Below, piece by piece: positions 1 to 7,834 of a stretch of DNA of 64,000 bases (the first letter of the stretch is position 1; each line of letters begins with the position of its first letter). Origin of the DNA: Bosea sp. ANAM02 (GTDB lineage Bacteria > Pseudomonadota > Alphaproteobacteria > Rhizobiales > Beijerinckiaceae). The position numbers were made by a program, and so were the translations under genes. The stretch spans positions 524,001 through 588,000 of the forward strand of contig NZ_AP022848.1 in assembly GCF_011764485.1 (NCBI RefSeq), read 5' to 3'. Under the pieces are notes generated by a model, which was not told the origin of the DNA, searched no databases, and worked only from the letters and a program-made list of their open reading frames with translations.

Positions 1-616
1 TGGAGCGGAGACCAAGGTCAGGAGCTGGTGCCCGACGCCGGGCCCGCAATACGGTTTCCTGGTGACGCATAACGAGTCGATCTCGATCGCCGACTATTTC
101 ACGGTGCGCGACGAGAGCGGCAAGGCGATCTACCGGCCGACCTGCCACTACGCCTACCACCCGGCGAACGACGCGGTGCTCTCTCTGCACGAGATGTTCG
201 GCAATGCCGGGCGCCCGCAGGAGGAGCATCATATCCTCGAGGAGAACGAGGTCGTCGACGGCATCGACGAGCTCGGCGTGCTGCTCTACGGCCATGACAA
301 AGGCGCCTACTGGTTCGGCTCGCAGCTTTCCACGGAAGAAGCGCGCAGGCTCGCCCCGTACCAGACCGCCACCGGCCTGCAGGTCACCTCGGCGGTGCTC
401 GCGGGCATGGTCTGGGCGCTGGAGAACCCGAAGGCCGGCATCGTCGAGGTCGAGGAGATGGATCTCGACCGCTGCCTCGAAATCCAGATGCCCTATCTCG
501 GGCCGGTGAAGGGCTACTACACCGACTGGACGCCGCTCGACGGCCGCCCGGGCCTGTTCCCGGAGGATATCGATACCAGCGACCCCTGGCAGTTCCGGAA
601 CATCCTGGTTCGGTAA
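1..616 (+). CDS. hss: homospermidine synthase, C-terminal part (cut by window edge)
   Basis: The reading frame is open from base 2, so the gene starts outside the window and about 204 C-terminal residues remain of a family that is usually near 480 aa. Homospermidine synthase makes homospermidine from putrescine and/or spermidine using NAD, a cytosolic polyamine pathway typical of Alphaproteobacteria. The segments GPQYGFLVTHNESISIADYF and MPYLGPVKGYYTDWTPL are recognisable for this family. An apparent GTG start at 62 is internal, because the homologous protein sequence continues upstream of it. A hairpin with a T-run lies downstream at 694-737, inside a large palindrome. Confidence 0.88.
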   Translation, partial: GAETKVRSWCPTPGPQYGFLVTHNESISIADYFTVRDESGKAIYRPTCHYAYHPANDAVLSLHEMFGNAGRPQEEHHILEENEVVDGIDELGVLLYGHDKGAYWFGSQLSTEEARRLAPYQTATGLQVTSAVLAGMVWALENPKAGIVEVEEMDLDRCLEIQMPYLGPVKGYYTDWTPLDGRPGLFPEDIDTSDPWQFRNILVR

Positions 617-630
617 AGGCCGCCATTGAA

Positions 631-812
631 GGGTGTCATCCCGTGCGCGCTGCGGCATGTGGATACCGCTGCGCAGACACGGGATCGTCTTCCGGAAAGG
701 GCGCCTTCTGATGCAGGGAGGCGCCCTTTCCTTTTTAAAGGAGGCCTCTCGTCGCGCGGTCCCGTGTCTGCGCAGCAGCGTTTCACGCTGCAGCGCGCAC
801 GGGATGACACCC
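631..812. repeat. large palindromic element, copy 1
   Basis: About 180 bp with inverted ends: GGGTGTCATCCCGTGCGCGC at 631 is mirrored by its reverse complement ending at 812. A nested pair of GCGCAGACACGGGA-type arms lies inside, and the centre is a perfect 12-bp stem. It fills the gap between the convergent hss and MFS genes. A second diverged copy follows at 870-1045, and a partial arm-like stretch occurs after pyrE near 33240-33280. It looks like a non-coding, mobile-type palindromic repeat. Confidence 0.8.
694..737 (+). terminator. intrinsic terminator candidate for hss
   Basis: GGAAAGGGCGCC (694-705) pairs perfectly with GGCGCCCTTTCC (720-731) across a 14-nt loop and is followed by five T at 733-737. 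It is the core of palindrome copy 1, about 80 nt after the hss stop. Confidence 0.6.
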
Positions 813-869
813 TAGGATTTAGGGGTGACCTTTATCGCTCCGGCGCGGAATATCGTTGTTTGCTAACCG

Positions 870-1045
870 CTGTCTTCCCGTGCGCGCTGCGGCACGAAGT
901 GCTGCTGCGCAGACACGGGACCGATTTCCGATAGGGGCGCTCCCTGGTGCAAGGGCGCGCCCTTTCGTTTGAGGGGCCCCTTCTCGTCGCAGGGTCCCGC
1001 ATCTGCGCAGCAGCACTTCGTGCCGCAGCGCGTGCGGGATGACGC
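870..1045. repeat. large palindromic element, copy 2
   Basis: Second copy of the 631-812 element: CCCGTGCGCGCTGCGGCACG near 878 is mirrored near 1020-1040. Arms about 50 bp long carry the same GCGCAGACACGGGA-type inner segment. It ends directly at the stop codon of the converging MFS gene. Confidence 0.75.
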
Positions 1046-1046
1046 T

Positions 1047-2441
1047 CTATGACCTGCGGACCCTCACACCCGCGAGCAGCGCTGCGCCCGCCAGGAAGAA
1101 CAGGATCAGCACGGCAAGGCCCGCCCGCTGGCTGGCGAAGATCGTCGTCGCCAGCGCGACCAGCGTCGGCCCCAGGAAGGACGTGACCTTCCCCGACAAC
1201 GCGAAGAGCCCGAAGAACTCGCCGATGCGCCCTTCCGGCGCCAATCGCGCCATCAGGCTGCGCGAGGCCGCCTGCATCGGCCCGGCGACGAGGCCGATCA
1301 GCAGGCCGAGACCCAGATAGACCCGTTCCGGCAGCGAGGCGAAGAGCCCATCGCCGGCCATGGGCGGGGCGGCCGGGATCACGAACAGGATGTGGTCGGC
1401 GCCGAGCGAGAGAATGCCGATACAGGCGAAGAGCAGGCAGGCGATGGAACCCAGTACCACCGGCTTGCCGCCGATGCGGTCGTCGAGCTTACCGCCGAGC
1501 CAGGCTCCGAGCGTGCCGGTGACGGTGAGCAGGATGCCGAAGATGCCGAGCTCGATGGTCTGCCAGCCGAAGACGCCGGCCGCGTAGATGCCGCCGAAGG
1601 CGAAGAGCGCGACGAGCGCATCCTGATAAATCATGTTGGCGAGCAGGAAACGGCCGAGCGAGGGTAGCTTCGGCAGTTCGGCCAGCGTCTCCTTCAGGCG
1701 CCCGACGCCGCCCTTCGCCGCCTCGGCAAGGCTTAAGCCCGTCCTGCCGGAATCCGGGGTCAGCAAAAACATCGGCGTGACGAAGACGATGAACCAGAGC
1801 GCCGTCAGCGGACCGGAGAAGCGGTCGCCCTCGCGGGCGGCGGCGTCGAGACCGAAGATCGGCGCGATGCCGATGAGCGTCCTGCCGGTCTGCGGATCGG
1901 CGGCGAGCAGGCCCAGCGTGATCGCGAGCGAAAGCAGGCCGCCCAGATAGCCGATCGCCCAGCCGGTACCGGAGAGCCAGCCGAGCCGCTCCGGCGGCAC
2001 CAGCCGCGTCATCATCGCATTGTTGAAGGTGGTGGCGAATTCGGCTCCGATCGTGGCGATAATGAAGCCGGCGAGCGCGATCGGAACCGCCCATGAGGAG
2101 CCCGGCACGGCGAACCAGAGCATCGCGGAGCCGATCATCAGCAGCGCGCCGAAGGCGGCGATCCAGGGCTTGCGCGGGCCCGTCCGGTCGGCGATGCCGC
2201 CGAGTAAAGGCGAGAGCAGGGCGATGCACAGGCCGGCGAAGCCCGTCGCATAGCCCCAGAGCGCCTGGCCGTCGGCGGCGTCCTTGGCCAGCGCCGAGGC
2301 GAAAAAGGGGGCGAAGACGAAGGTCGTGATCAGCGTGAAGAAGGGCTGGGCCGACCAATCGAAGAACAGCCAGGCGGTGACCGCGCGGCGCGGCGGCCAG
2401 ACGGTTGGTGGCGCTTCGGCAGGCGGCGTCGCTGGCGTCAC
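1047..2441 (-). CDS. MFS transporter, UMF1/Atg22-like
   Basis: Predicted inner-membrane carrier of 464 aa with about 12 hydrophobic segments. The opening AWLFFDWSAQPFFTLITTFV matches the FDW signature of the UMF1/Atg22-like branch of the major facilitator superfamily, and a GGIADRTGPRKPW loop follows the second segment as in other MFS proteins. The GTG start at 2441 is preferred because it overlaps the stop of the upstream LON-domain gene in a GTGA junction; an ATG further upstream would lie inside that gene. Substrate unknown. It is the last gene of the thioredoxin-LON-MFS operon. Confidence 0.82.
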   Translation of the reverse strand: MTPATPPAEAPPTVWPPRRAVTAWLFFDWSAQPFFTLITTFVFAPFFASALAKDAADGQALWGYATGFAGLCIALLSPLLGGIADRTGPRKPWIAAFGALLMIGSAMLWFAVPGSSWAVPIALAGFIIATIGAEFATTFNNAMMTRLVPPERLGWLSGTGWAIGYLGGLLSLAITLGLLAADPQTGRTLIGIAPIFGLDAAAREGDRFSGPLTALWFIVFVTPMFLLTPDSGRTGLSLAEAAKGGVGRLKETLAELPKLPSLGRFLLANMIYQDALVALFAFGGIYAAGVFGWQTIELGIFGILLTVTGTLGAWLGGKLDDRIGGKPVVLGSIACLLFACIGILSLGADHILFVIPAAPPMAGDGLFASLPERVYLGLGLLIGLVAGPMQAASRSLMARLAPEGRIGEFFGLFALSGKVTSFLGPTLVALATTIFASQRAGLAVLILFFLAGAALLAGVRVRRS

Positions 2442-3109
2442 TGCAGGGTCGTGTCCGGGTCGCCGCCGCCGCGGGCAAGCTCGATCTCGGTGATTGCGAC
2501 CAGAACCTCTGCCCGATCCTTCAGCGTCGGCGCTTCCAGCAGCGCCTGCTTCTCGCGCGGCCCGAACGGGCACATCATCGAGAGCGCATTGACCAGGGCC
2601 TCGTTCGGGGCCTCGTTGACGCCCTTCCAGTCGATCTTGAGGTCGTTGGCCTTGGCGAAGTCCCGAAGCGCCTTGAGCAGGCCCTTGCGGTCGACCTCCT
2701 CCTCGCCGGTGCGGGCGACGAAGTCGGCGGCGAAGCCGTCATAGCCGACGCGGCCCTGGCGATAGGGCGTCGTCACCGCCAACTCGTCGAGCAGGCGGAA
2801 ACGGCTGATGCCCGTCAGGGTGATGATGTAGCGGCCGTCGCCGGTCTCGGAGAACTGGGTGATGCGGCCGAGACAGCCGATCTTGAGCAGCGGCGGAATC
2901 TCGGGCTGACGCCCGGTATCCGGCTCGGGCTGGATGATGCCGATGACGCGCTCGCCCTTCAGCGCATCGTCGATCATGGCGATATAGCGCGGCTCGAAGA
3001 TATTGAGCGGCATCTGGCCGCGCGGCAGGAGCAAGGCGCCGCCAAGGGGAAAGAGCGGGATCGCCTCCGGGCAGTCCTGGGCTCCCTCGTAGACGGCGTT
3101 CATGCCCAT
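2438..3109 (-). CDS. LON peptidase substrate-binding domain protein
   Basis: A protein of 223 aa that consists of the N-terminal substrate-binding domain of Lon protease (PF02190) without the ATPase and protease parts. The hallmark IPLFPLGGALLLPRGQMPLN and NIFEPRYIAMIDDAL blocks sit near the start. Stand-alone LON-domain proteins are common in Alphaproteobacteria next to thioredoxin genes; their role is not established. The ATG at 3109 has an AAGGACAAGG stretch just upstream; the ATG at 3103 is an alternative. It starts 22 nt after the thioredoxin gene and overlaps the MFS gene by 4 nt. Confidence 0.85.
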   Translation of the reverse strand: MGMNAVYEGAQDCPEAIPLFPLGGALLLPRGQMPLNIFEPRYIAMIDDALKGERVIGIIQPEPDTGRQPEIPPLLKIGCLGRITQFSETGDGRYIITLTGISRFRLLDELAVTTPYRQGRVGYDGFAADFVARTGEEEVDRKGLLKALRDFAKANDLKIDWKGVNEAPNEALVNALSMMCPFGPREKQALLEAPTLKDRAEVLVAITEIELARGGGDPDTTLQ

Positions 3110-3131
3110 GCGCGCCTTGTCCTTGTGCCGG

Positions 3132-4031
3132 TCAGGAGAACAGCAGAGTCGAAAGCTTGCGGCGCCCGGCGACGCTCGCCTCGTCCATCGGGCCCCAGGC
3201 CTCGAAGAACTGCAGGAGCTGCTTGCGCGCGCCATCGTCGTTCCATGTCCTATCGGCCTTGATGATGGCGACGAGATGGTCGACCGCCTCCTCGCGCCTG
3301 TCGCGGGCGTTGAGCGCCAGCGCCAGATCGAAGCGGGCCTGATGGTCCTTCGGGCTTGCGGCGACTTTGGCCTCCAGCTCGGCCGTGTCGCCGAGCGAGG
3401 CGGCCTGCTCGGCGAGCTCGATCGCGGCGCGAATGGCCGTGATCGCCGGGTCGTTGGCCTTGTCCGGAGGCGCCATGCCGAGAATGCCCTTGGCGCCCTC
3501 GATATCACCATTGTCGAGATGCAGCCGCGCCAGCCCCGCGATGGCGGCGAGGTTGTCCGGCTCGATCTCGAGCACGCCGGCATAGAGCTCGCTCGCCCCG
3601 GCCGGGTCGCCTGCCGCGATGGCTGCGGCGGCAGCCTCGATCAGTTCGCCGGTCTCGCCCGGCCCCATCGGCCCGACGAGGCGCTCGATGAAGGCCTTGA
3701 TCTGCCCTTCCGGCTGCGCGCCCATGAAGCCGTCGATCGGCTGGCCCTGCTTGAAGGCGATCACGGCGGGGATCGACTGGATGCCGAGCTGGCCGGGGAT
3801 CTGCGGGTGCTCGTCGATGTTCATCTTGACGAGCTTGACCTTGCCACCGGCGGCCTTGACCACCTTCTCGATGACAGGGGTGAGCTGCTTGCAGGGACCG
3901 CACCAGGGCGCCCAGAAATCGATCAGCACCGGTTGCTTCATCGATTCGGCGATGACGTCCTGGCGGAAGCCCTGGGTCGTGGTGTCCTTGATCAGGCCGT
4001 TTGCGTCGGCCGCCTCGCCATTGACCAGCAT
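3132..4031 (-). CDS. thioredoxin with C-terminal TPR region (YbbN/CnoX-like)
   Basis: A protein of 299 aa. Residues about 15-125 form a thioredoxin fold with the active site WCGPC (C44, C47). The remainder is an alanine-rich helical TPR-like region, as in the chaperone-redox protein CnoX (YbbN). Unlike E. coli CnoX, both active-site cysteines are present, so disulfide reductase activity is likely. The ATG at 4031 has AAGGACG eight bases upstream; the longer upstream reading is not supported. It is the first gene of a three-gene operon with LON-domain and MFS genes. Confidence 0.87.
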   Translation of the reverse strand: MLVNGEAADANGLIKDTTTQGFRQDVIAESMKQPVLIDFWAPWCGPCKQLTPVIEKVVKAAGGKVKLVKMNIDEHPQIPGQLGIQSIPAVIAFKQGQPIDGFMGAQPEGQIKAFIERLVGPMGPGETGELIEAAAAAIAAGDPAGASELYAGVLEIEPDNLAAIAGLARLHLDNGDIEGAKGILGMAPPDKANDPAITAIRAAIELAEQAASLGDTAELEAKVAASPKDHQARFDLALALNARDRREEAVDHLVAIIKADRTWNDDGARKQLLQFFEAWGPMDEASVAGRRKLSTLLFS

Positions 4032-4112
4032 GGGTCGTCCTTCGTGATCTGTCCTGGAGGCGCAGGCGTGCCCGTGCGGCAGCCTGCGCAGTTGCGCCAT
4101 AGATGGGGTGCT

Positions 4113-4637
4113 TCAGCCGTTCTGTCCATCGGGCGGGACCGGCAAATCGACGATCAGCGGCTCATGCCCCGTGCTCCGGAAGAAAGCCAGAAGGTCGTCG
4201 CGGCTGACCCGCAAGGTCGCCGTGTTGATCAGCGGGTGGAAATTGACGTCCTCGCCGGATGCGAGCGTGGCATCCAGCACCATGGTGACGTCGCCGGCCC
4301 GATCGTTGATCACGGCGAAGGCGGTGACGGAGCCCGGCGTGACGCCGAGCTTCTCCAGCAGCAATTCAGCCGAGCCGAAGGAGAGCCGGCCGCTGGCGCC
4401 GATGCGCTCGTGCAGGCGCTTCAGGTCGATTCGCGCGTGGGCCTCGGCCGAGACCAGGAAGATCCGCCCCTTCTTGTCCTTGAGGAACAGGTTCTTGGTG
4501 TGATGGCCGACCATCTCGTCGCGATGCGGCGCCGTCTCGGCGACGGTGAACACGGCCGGATGGTCGGTTCGGTGGAAGGCGATGCCCTTCTCGCTGAGAT
4601 AAGCACAGAGCTGGTCGGGTGTGGCGGGCGTGGTCAT
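4113..4637 (-). CDS. YbaK/prolyl-tRNA deacylase family protein (PrdX/ProXp-like)
   Basis: A 174-aa single-domain protein of the YbaK/aaRS-associated family, which hydrolyses mischarged aminoacyl-tRNAs such as Ala-tRNA(Pro). Family features are HPAVFTVAE near residue 26, HHTKNLFLKDKKGRIFLV near 44 and SFGSAELLLEKLGVTPGSVT in the second half. The length matches stand-alone PrdX/ProXp proteins. The ATG at 4637 is where family similarity begins, though no good ribosome-binding site is visible. It lies 81 nt upstream of the thioredoxin gene on the same strand. Confidence 0.85.
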   Translation of the reverse strand: MTTPATPDQLCAYLSEKGIAFHRTDHPAVFTVAETAPHRDEMVGHHTKNLFLKDKKGRIFLVSAEAHARIDLKRLHERIGASGRLSFGSAELLLEKLGVTPGSVTAFAVINDRAGDVTMVLDATLASGEDVNFHPLINTATLRVSRDDLLAFFRSTGHEPLIVDLPVPPDGQNG

Positions 4638-4870
4638 GGCGAGGAGATCGGCAGGGTCGGGGTTTGGGACGGTACTGAAAACGCCTGCCAGGACGGCAGG
4701 AAGAGGCCGGAAGATGCCTATCCTCGCCGCGCGCGGGCAGCAAGAGAAAGGCGCTGAATCCGGGCTTCCGTGGAGGGCGGCAAAAAAACTTTTGCCGGGG
4801 TGCTTGCGCTTCGCGGCGCTTTGGGGCAATAACCCGGCCGCGCCGCCAACACGGCGCGACTGTCTCGGAT

Positions 4871-4945
4871 GCGGGTGTAGCTCAGGGGTAGAGCACAACC
4901 TTGCCAAGGTTGGGGTCGAGGGTTCGAATCCCTTCGCCCGCTCCA
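4871..4945 (+). tRNA. tRNA-Gly (anticodon GCC)
   Basis: A complete cloverleaf of 75 nt including an encoded CCA. Acceptor GCGGGTG pairs with CGCCCGC, the anticodon stem CAACC/GGTTG encloses TTGCCAA with anticodon GCC, and the T-arm is GAGGGTTCGAATCCCTT. Its 3' half and downstream terminator are duplicated in degenerate form at 6118-6220, marking it as a likely integration site. Confidence 0.96.
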
Positions 4946-4974
4946 GACAATCTCAAGGCTTCAGAAGCACGTAA

Positions 4975-4998
4975 GCGTCGGATCTTCCGGCGCTTTTT
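4975..4998 (+). terminator. intrinsic terminator of tRNA-Gly
   Basis: The stem GCGTCGGA/TCCGGCGC (one G-T pair) with loop TCT is followed by TTTTT, then GC and TTTT. It begins 30 nt after the tRNA. Confidence 0.8.
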
Positions 4999-5079
4999 GC
5001 TTTTCCGGCTTGAGATATTCGGCGCCCTTTCCGAAGGGCTCCGAAAGCCCGTGGTTACCTCGCGGTTATAAGTACGATC

Positions 5080-5600
5080 GGTTTCGTAGATGTCGTCGAG
5101 TTCCGCCTCGTCGGCGGCATCGGCGACGCGCTCGTCAAGCGGCAAGATTCCCTCGTCGCAGGCCATGACGACGGCGCGGAATTCCAACCCCTTGGCCAGG
5201 CTCATGGGCGCGGTCGTCATCTCTCCCCCGCCAGGGAGCCCAGCGATGGCGAATTGAGCGCGTGTGACGAGATGCGAAGTCCGGACGAACAGGCCGATCT
5301 CATGGGGAGCGATTCCTTCGCCAAGCCACGTCTCAACGATTTGACGCACAGCGTCGGCTTCTGCTGCGATATCGCCAAGAGACTTCACCTCGGGAGCTGG
5401 ACCGTCGAAGACCGAGATGATGCCGCGACGCTCGTCCTCCAGCCCGTCGGTGTCGCGCAGCACCGTCGGCAACAGCTTGTCGGCGGCGCGACGGATCTGT
5501 TGCGAGGTCCGGTAGCAGACCTTGAGCGTATGCGAGCGGCCCCGCACGTCGACGCCGAGGCTCGCCCACGAAAAGGGATGCTGGAAAATGCGCTGAAGGG
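5080..5600 (-). pseudogene. UvrD/Rep-type helicase fragment
   Basis: Reading leftward from about 5600, a stretch of about 170 codons resembles the C-terminal part of a superfamily 1 DNA helicase: QRIFQHPFSWASLGVDVRGR, then CYRTSQQIRRAADKLLP, and a motif V-like AKGLEFRAVVMACDEGILPL. The similarity ends abruptly after DDIYETDR, just where the next motif (a LYVACTRA-type segment) should follow, and the N-terminal ATPase half is missing. The open frame runs on through unrelated sequence into the tRNA. This is a two-ended truncation inside a tRNA-associated scar, so the product is very unlikely to be functional. Confidence 0.7.
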
Positions 5601-5630
5601 GCTCAGATGCGGGCCCTTGCGCGGCATTTG

Positions 5631-5876
5631 ATGACGAGGCTCCTGGGCCCGCGTCTGAGAGCCTCCAGAGGAGGAAGCCGCGGCCCGGGGCCGTGGGCTA
5701 GGTTTGGCGGTTCCGACATTGCTGAGCGTTGCGGTGTCGGTGTTCGTGCTGATCGGTTGATCCCGGGCGACCCCGTCCAATTGATGCTCGGCGATCTCGC
5801 GACGCCGGCGAGCCTTGCCGATCTCAGGGTCCGGCTCGGTCTCGACCAGTCGCTGCCGATTCGGTTCGGCATCTGG
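5631..5876 (+). pseudogene. DppB-type ABC transporter permease fragment, frameshifted
   Basis: An ATG at 5631 opens MTRLLGPRL, like a DppB/GsiC peptide-permease N-terminus, and a stretch of about 60 bp of GC-rich sequence then interrupts it. From 5705 one frame reads LAVPTLLSVAVSVFVLI. After a one-base shift near 5755 another frame reads LIPGDPVQLMLGDLATPASL and a LGLDQSLPIRF stretch, the typical family continuation. Nothing recognisable follows after about 5876. It is a decayed N-terminal fragment lying between the tRNA and its degenerate copy. Confidence 0.6.
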
Positions 5877-6117
5877 GTTCTCCCGTCGCAGCGACTTCCT
5901 CTTCTCGGTCAATTGCTTGTGGAGGAGCGACGAACGCGGCCGGGTCCTTTTACCTCCCCAAGCAGGTGAAGCATGGACGGGAAACAGATGACCGGAGATC
6001 CGGAGCTTTTCCAAGCGTAGTCCCGGCGAAGAGTTGATCAAGATAAGAATCTGATATGTAAGGCTTTTTTTATTGTTCCGTGCAGTTACATGGGGCGGCG
6101 GAGACGATGTGGGCCGA

Positions 6118-6220
6118 TTGCCAAGGTTGGATGAGGTTTGGACTCCGTCTTGCCCGTTTCAGACAATCTCAGGAGTCGAGAGGCATGCAGGCGTCGGGTC
6201 CTCCGGCGCTTTTTGCTTTT
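6118..6220 (+). repeat. degenerate duplicate of tRNA-Gly 3' half plus terminator
   Basis: This stretch aligns over its length with 4901-5004. It shares TTGCCAAGGTTGG of the anticodon arm, a corrupted T-arm, CAGACAATCTCA after the tRNA end, and a terminator hairpin (6191-6209) followed by TTTTTGCTTTT. The 5' half of the tRNA is absent, so it cannot fold as a tRNA. It fits an old attachment-site duplication. Confidence 0.75.
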
Positions 6221-6323
6221 TGGGTTCTCGGCGCTCAAGCCGTTCCGGGGTCTGCTAAGATCGGATGTCTCGTCGAGGCAAGACGCAGATCTCAAATCAT
6301 CGCGCGCCGGTCGGGATGCGGTA

Positions 6324-6393
6324 GCGATTATCTATCTCTTTGTTCTCGCATCGGAGTTTTGCGGGCAGTGGGTTCCGCTTTTCGGTCCGATGC
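6324..6393. repeat. GCATCGG palindromic repeat overlapping the udgX 3' end
   Basis: GCATCGG (6348-6354) and CCGATGC (6387-6393) flank a diverged CACTTTTCGG-type inner arm. The sequence, including the flank ATCTATCTCTTT, matches the element at 35946-36011. The udgX stop codon (6332-6334) lies within it. Confidence 0.75.
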
Positions 6394-7834
6394 CATAGCG
6401 CGGCTCCGCGCCTCGAACCTGGGTGAGATCGTCGACGAAGCGGGCATATTCGCGCGATCGGGCCTCTTTGTCGGGAAGGCGCAACAGGAACGAGGGGTGG
6501 ATCGTCGCCAGCAGTGGCGTGCCGTCTTCGAGCGCGAGTCCGCGCTCCCGCGCGCTGGCCAGCGAACCGGCATACCCCGTCAATGATCGCAGGGCGCTGG
6601 CACCGAGGGCAATGACGACCCGAGGCTTCACGAATTGCAGTTCCAGATCAAGCCAGAAGCGACAGGCCTCGATCTCCCCAATATTGGGCTTCTCGTGGAT
6701 GCGGCGCTTGCCGCGCAGCTTGAATTTGAAGTGCTTCACCGCATTGGTGACATAGGCTCGCGTTCGATCGAGCCCAACCTCTCTCATCGCCCGATCGAAA
6801 ATCCGCCCTGCGGGACCGACGAATGGTCGGCCGGCCAGATCCTCCTGGTCGCCCGGCTGCTCGCCCACGAACAGGATCGGCGCGTCCAGCGGGCCTTCTC
6901 CGAATACCATCTGCGTGGCATGGCAATGCAGCTCGCAGCGCCTGCAGCGCTGCGCCGCGGCGGCCGCATCCTGCCAGGACGTGATCGCGGCGTCGTCCGC
7001 CGGTGCCTCCAGCCTATGCCGAAGCTGCCTGACATGCCGTTCGGGCGGAGGCGTCGGGGCGCGCGTCACCATATCCTCCGCCCGTCGGGTGGCGCTTGCG
7101 ATCAAAGGCGCAATCAATTCGGCCTCGGGCAGGTTCCGCCAGTACTTCACCGGCATCTCGCTCTTCATCGCACTCGGCTTCAGGCGGGCCGGATTGAAGA
7201 TGGCGGCGTAATAGGTGCGCCAATAGGCTTCCATGGCATCGCCGTCGGGCGCATCGGTTTTGCTGGCGGCGGGGCCGATCCGGAGGGCCGTGCCGTCCCA
7301 GTGCAACGATCCCTGCGGTGTCATGATCGACCAGATCATCCCGGCAAAGCGCCCCGTGAAAAAGCTCGCGGCCCGTTCGAGGATGAAATGCTCCGGCTCG
7401 AACCAGGCAATGAAAGGGCCGTCATCGCCCGCACCCGACACGGCCCGGAAGCGGACGAAGGCGGTCATCTTGTGCAGGTCGCGGCGCACCGAGCGGGCCA
7501 TCGCCTCGGCGCGTGCGATGTCGCCGTCGGCAGCATTGTCGAGCAGGCGTGGCTCGTCCTGCAAACGCAGCAGCAAACGATGCAGCAGGGCGAAACGGCC
7601 GGTATCCCGATGACAGACGACGTTTTCGGCAAGCTCGATGAAACGACGGGACACAGTCAGCGCAATGCTTCCGCCCTCGACCTGGGCAAGGTTCTCCGTT
7701 GCGAACAATCCGGCATCGTCCTCCCCCGTCAGCCAGGCGACGGCCTCGGGCTGGACGCCGGCAAGCGCTAGCCGGCGGGCCTCGCGGCGCCAGCCGGCAA
7801 AATCGGCAGGCCCGTTCAGCCGGGCCGCGATCAC
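6332..7834 (-). CDS. udgX: DUF4130-UdgX fusion, uracil-DNA glycosylase
   Basis: A 500-aa fusion. Residues about 1-250 are the DUF4130 domain; residues about 285-480 are a family 4-like uracil-DNA glycosylase with cysteines of an Fe-S cluster (RCRRCELHCHATQMVFGEGP), the active-site block GEQPGDQEDLAGRPFVGPAG and HPSFLLRLPD. The insertion KRRIHEKPN is the UdgX hallmark, in which the histidine (H380 here) forms a covalent bond with the uracil site. The ATG at 7834 overlaps the stop of the radical SAM gene (ATGA). The last 20 or so residues are encoded by a palindromic repeat and are probably not part of the ancestral protein. Confidence 0.92.
   Translation of the reverse strand: MIAARLNGPADFAGWRREARRLALAGVQPEAVAWLTGEDDAGLFATENLAQVEGGSIALTVSRRFIELAENVVCHRDTGRFALLHRLLLRLQDEPRLLDNAADGDIARAEAMARSVRRDLHKMTAFVRFRAVSGAGDDGPFIAWFEPEHFILERAASFFTGRFAGMIWSIMTPQGSLHWDGTALRIGPAASKTDAPDGDAMEAYWRTYYAAIFNPARLKPSAMKSEMPVKYWRNLPEAELIAPLIASATRRAEDMVTRAPTPPPERHVRQLRHRLEAPADDAAITSWQDAAAAAQRCRRCELHCHATQMVFGEGPLDAPILFVGEQPGDQEDLAGRPFVGPAGRIFDRAMREVGLDRTRAYVTNAVKHFKFKLRGKRRIHEKPNIGEIEACRFWLDLELQFVKPRVVIALGASALRSLTGYAGSLASARERGLALEDGTPLLATIHPSFLLRLPDKEARSREYARFVDDLTQVRGAEPRYGIGPKSGTHCPQNSDARTKR

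Noticed and set aside
3102..4757. 551-codon open frame on the plus strand
   Set aside because: It is antisense to the thioredoxin and YbaK-type genes; the opposite-strand genes have clear active-site motifs.
4882..5547. Intact small helicase-like gene
   Set aside because: Helicase similarity stops at DDIYETDR; the rest of the frame runs through the terminator and antisense to tRNA-Gly, so it is a fragment.
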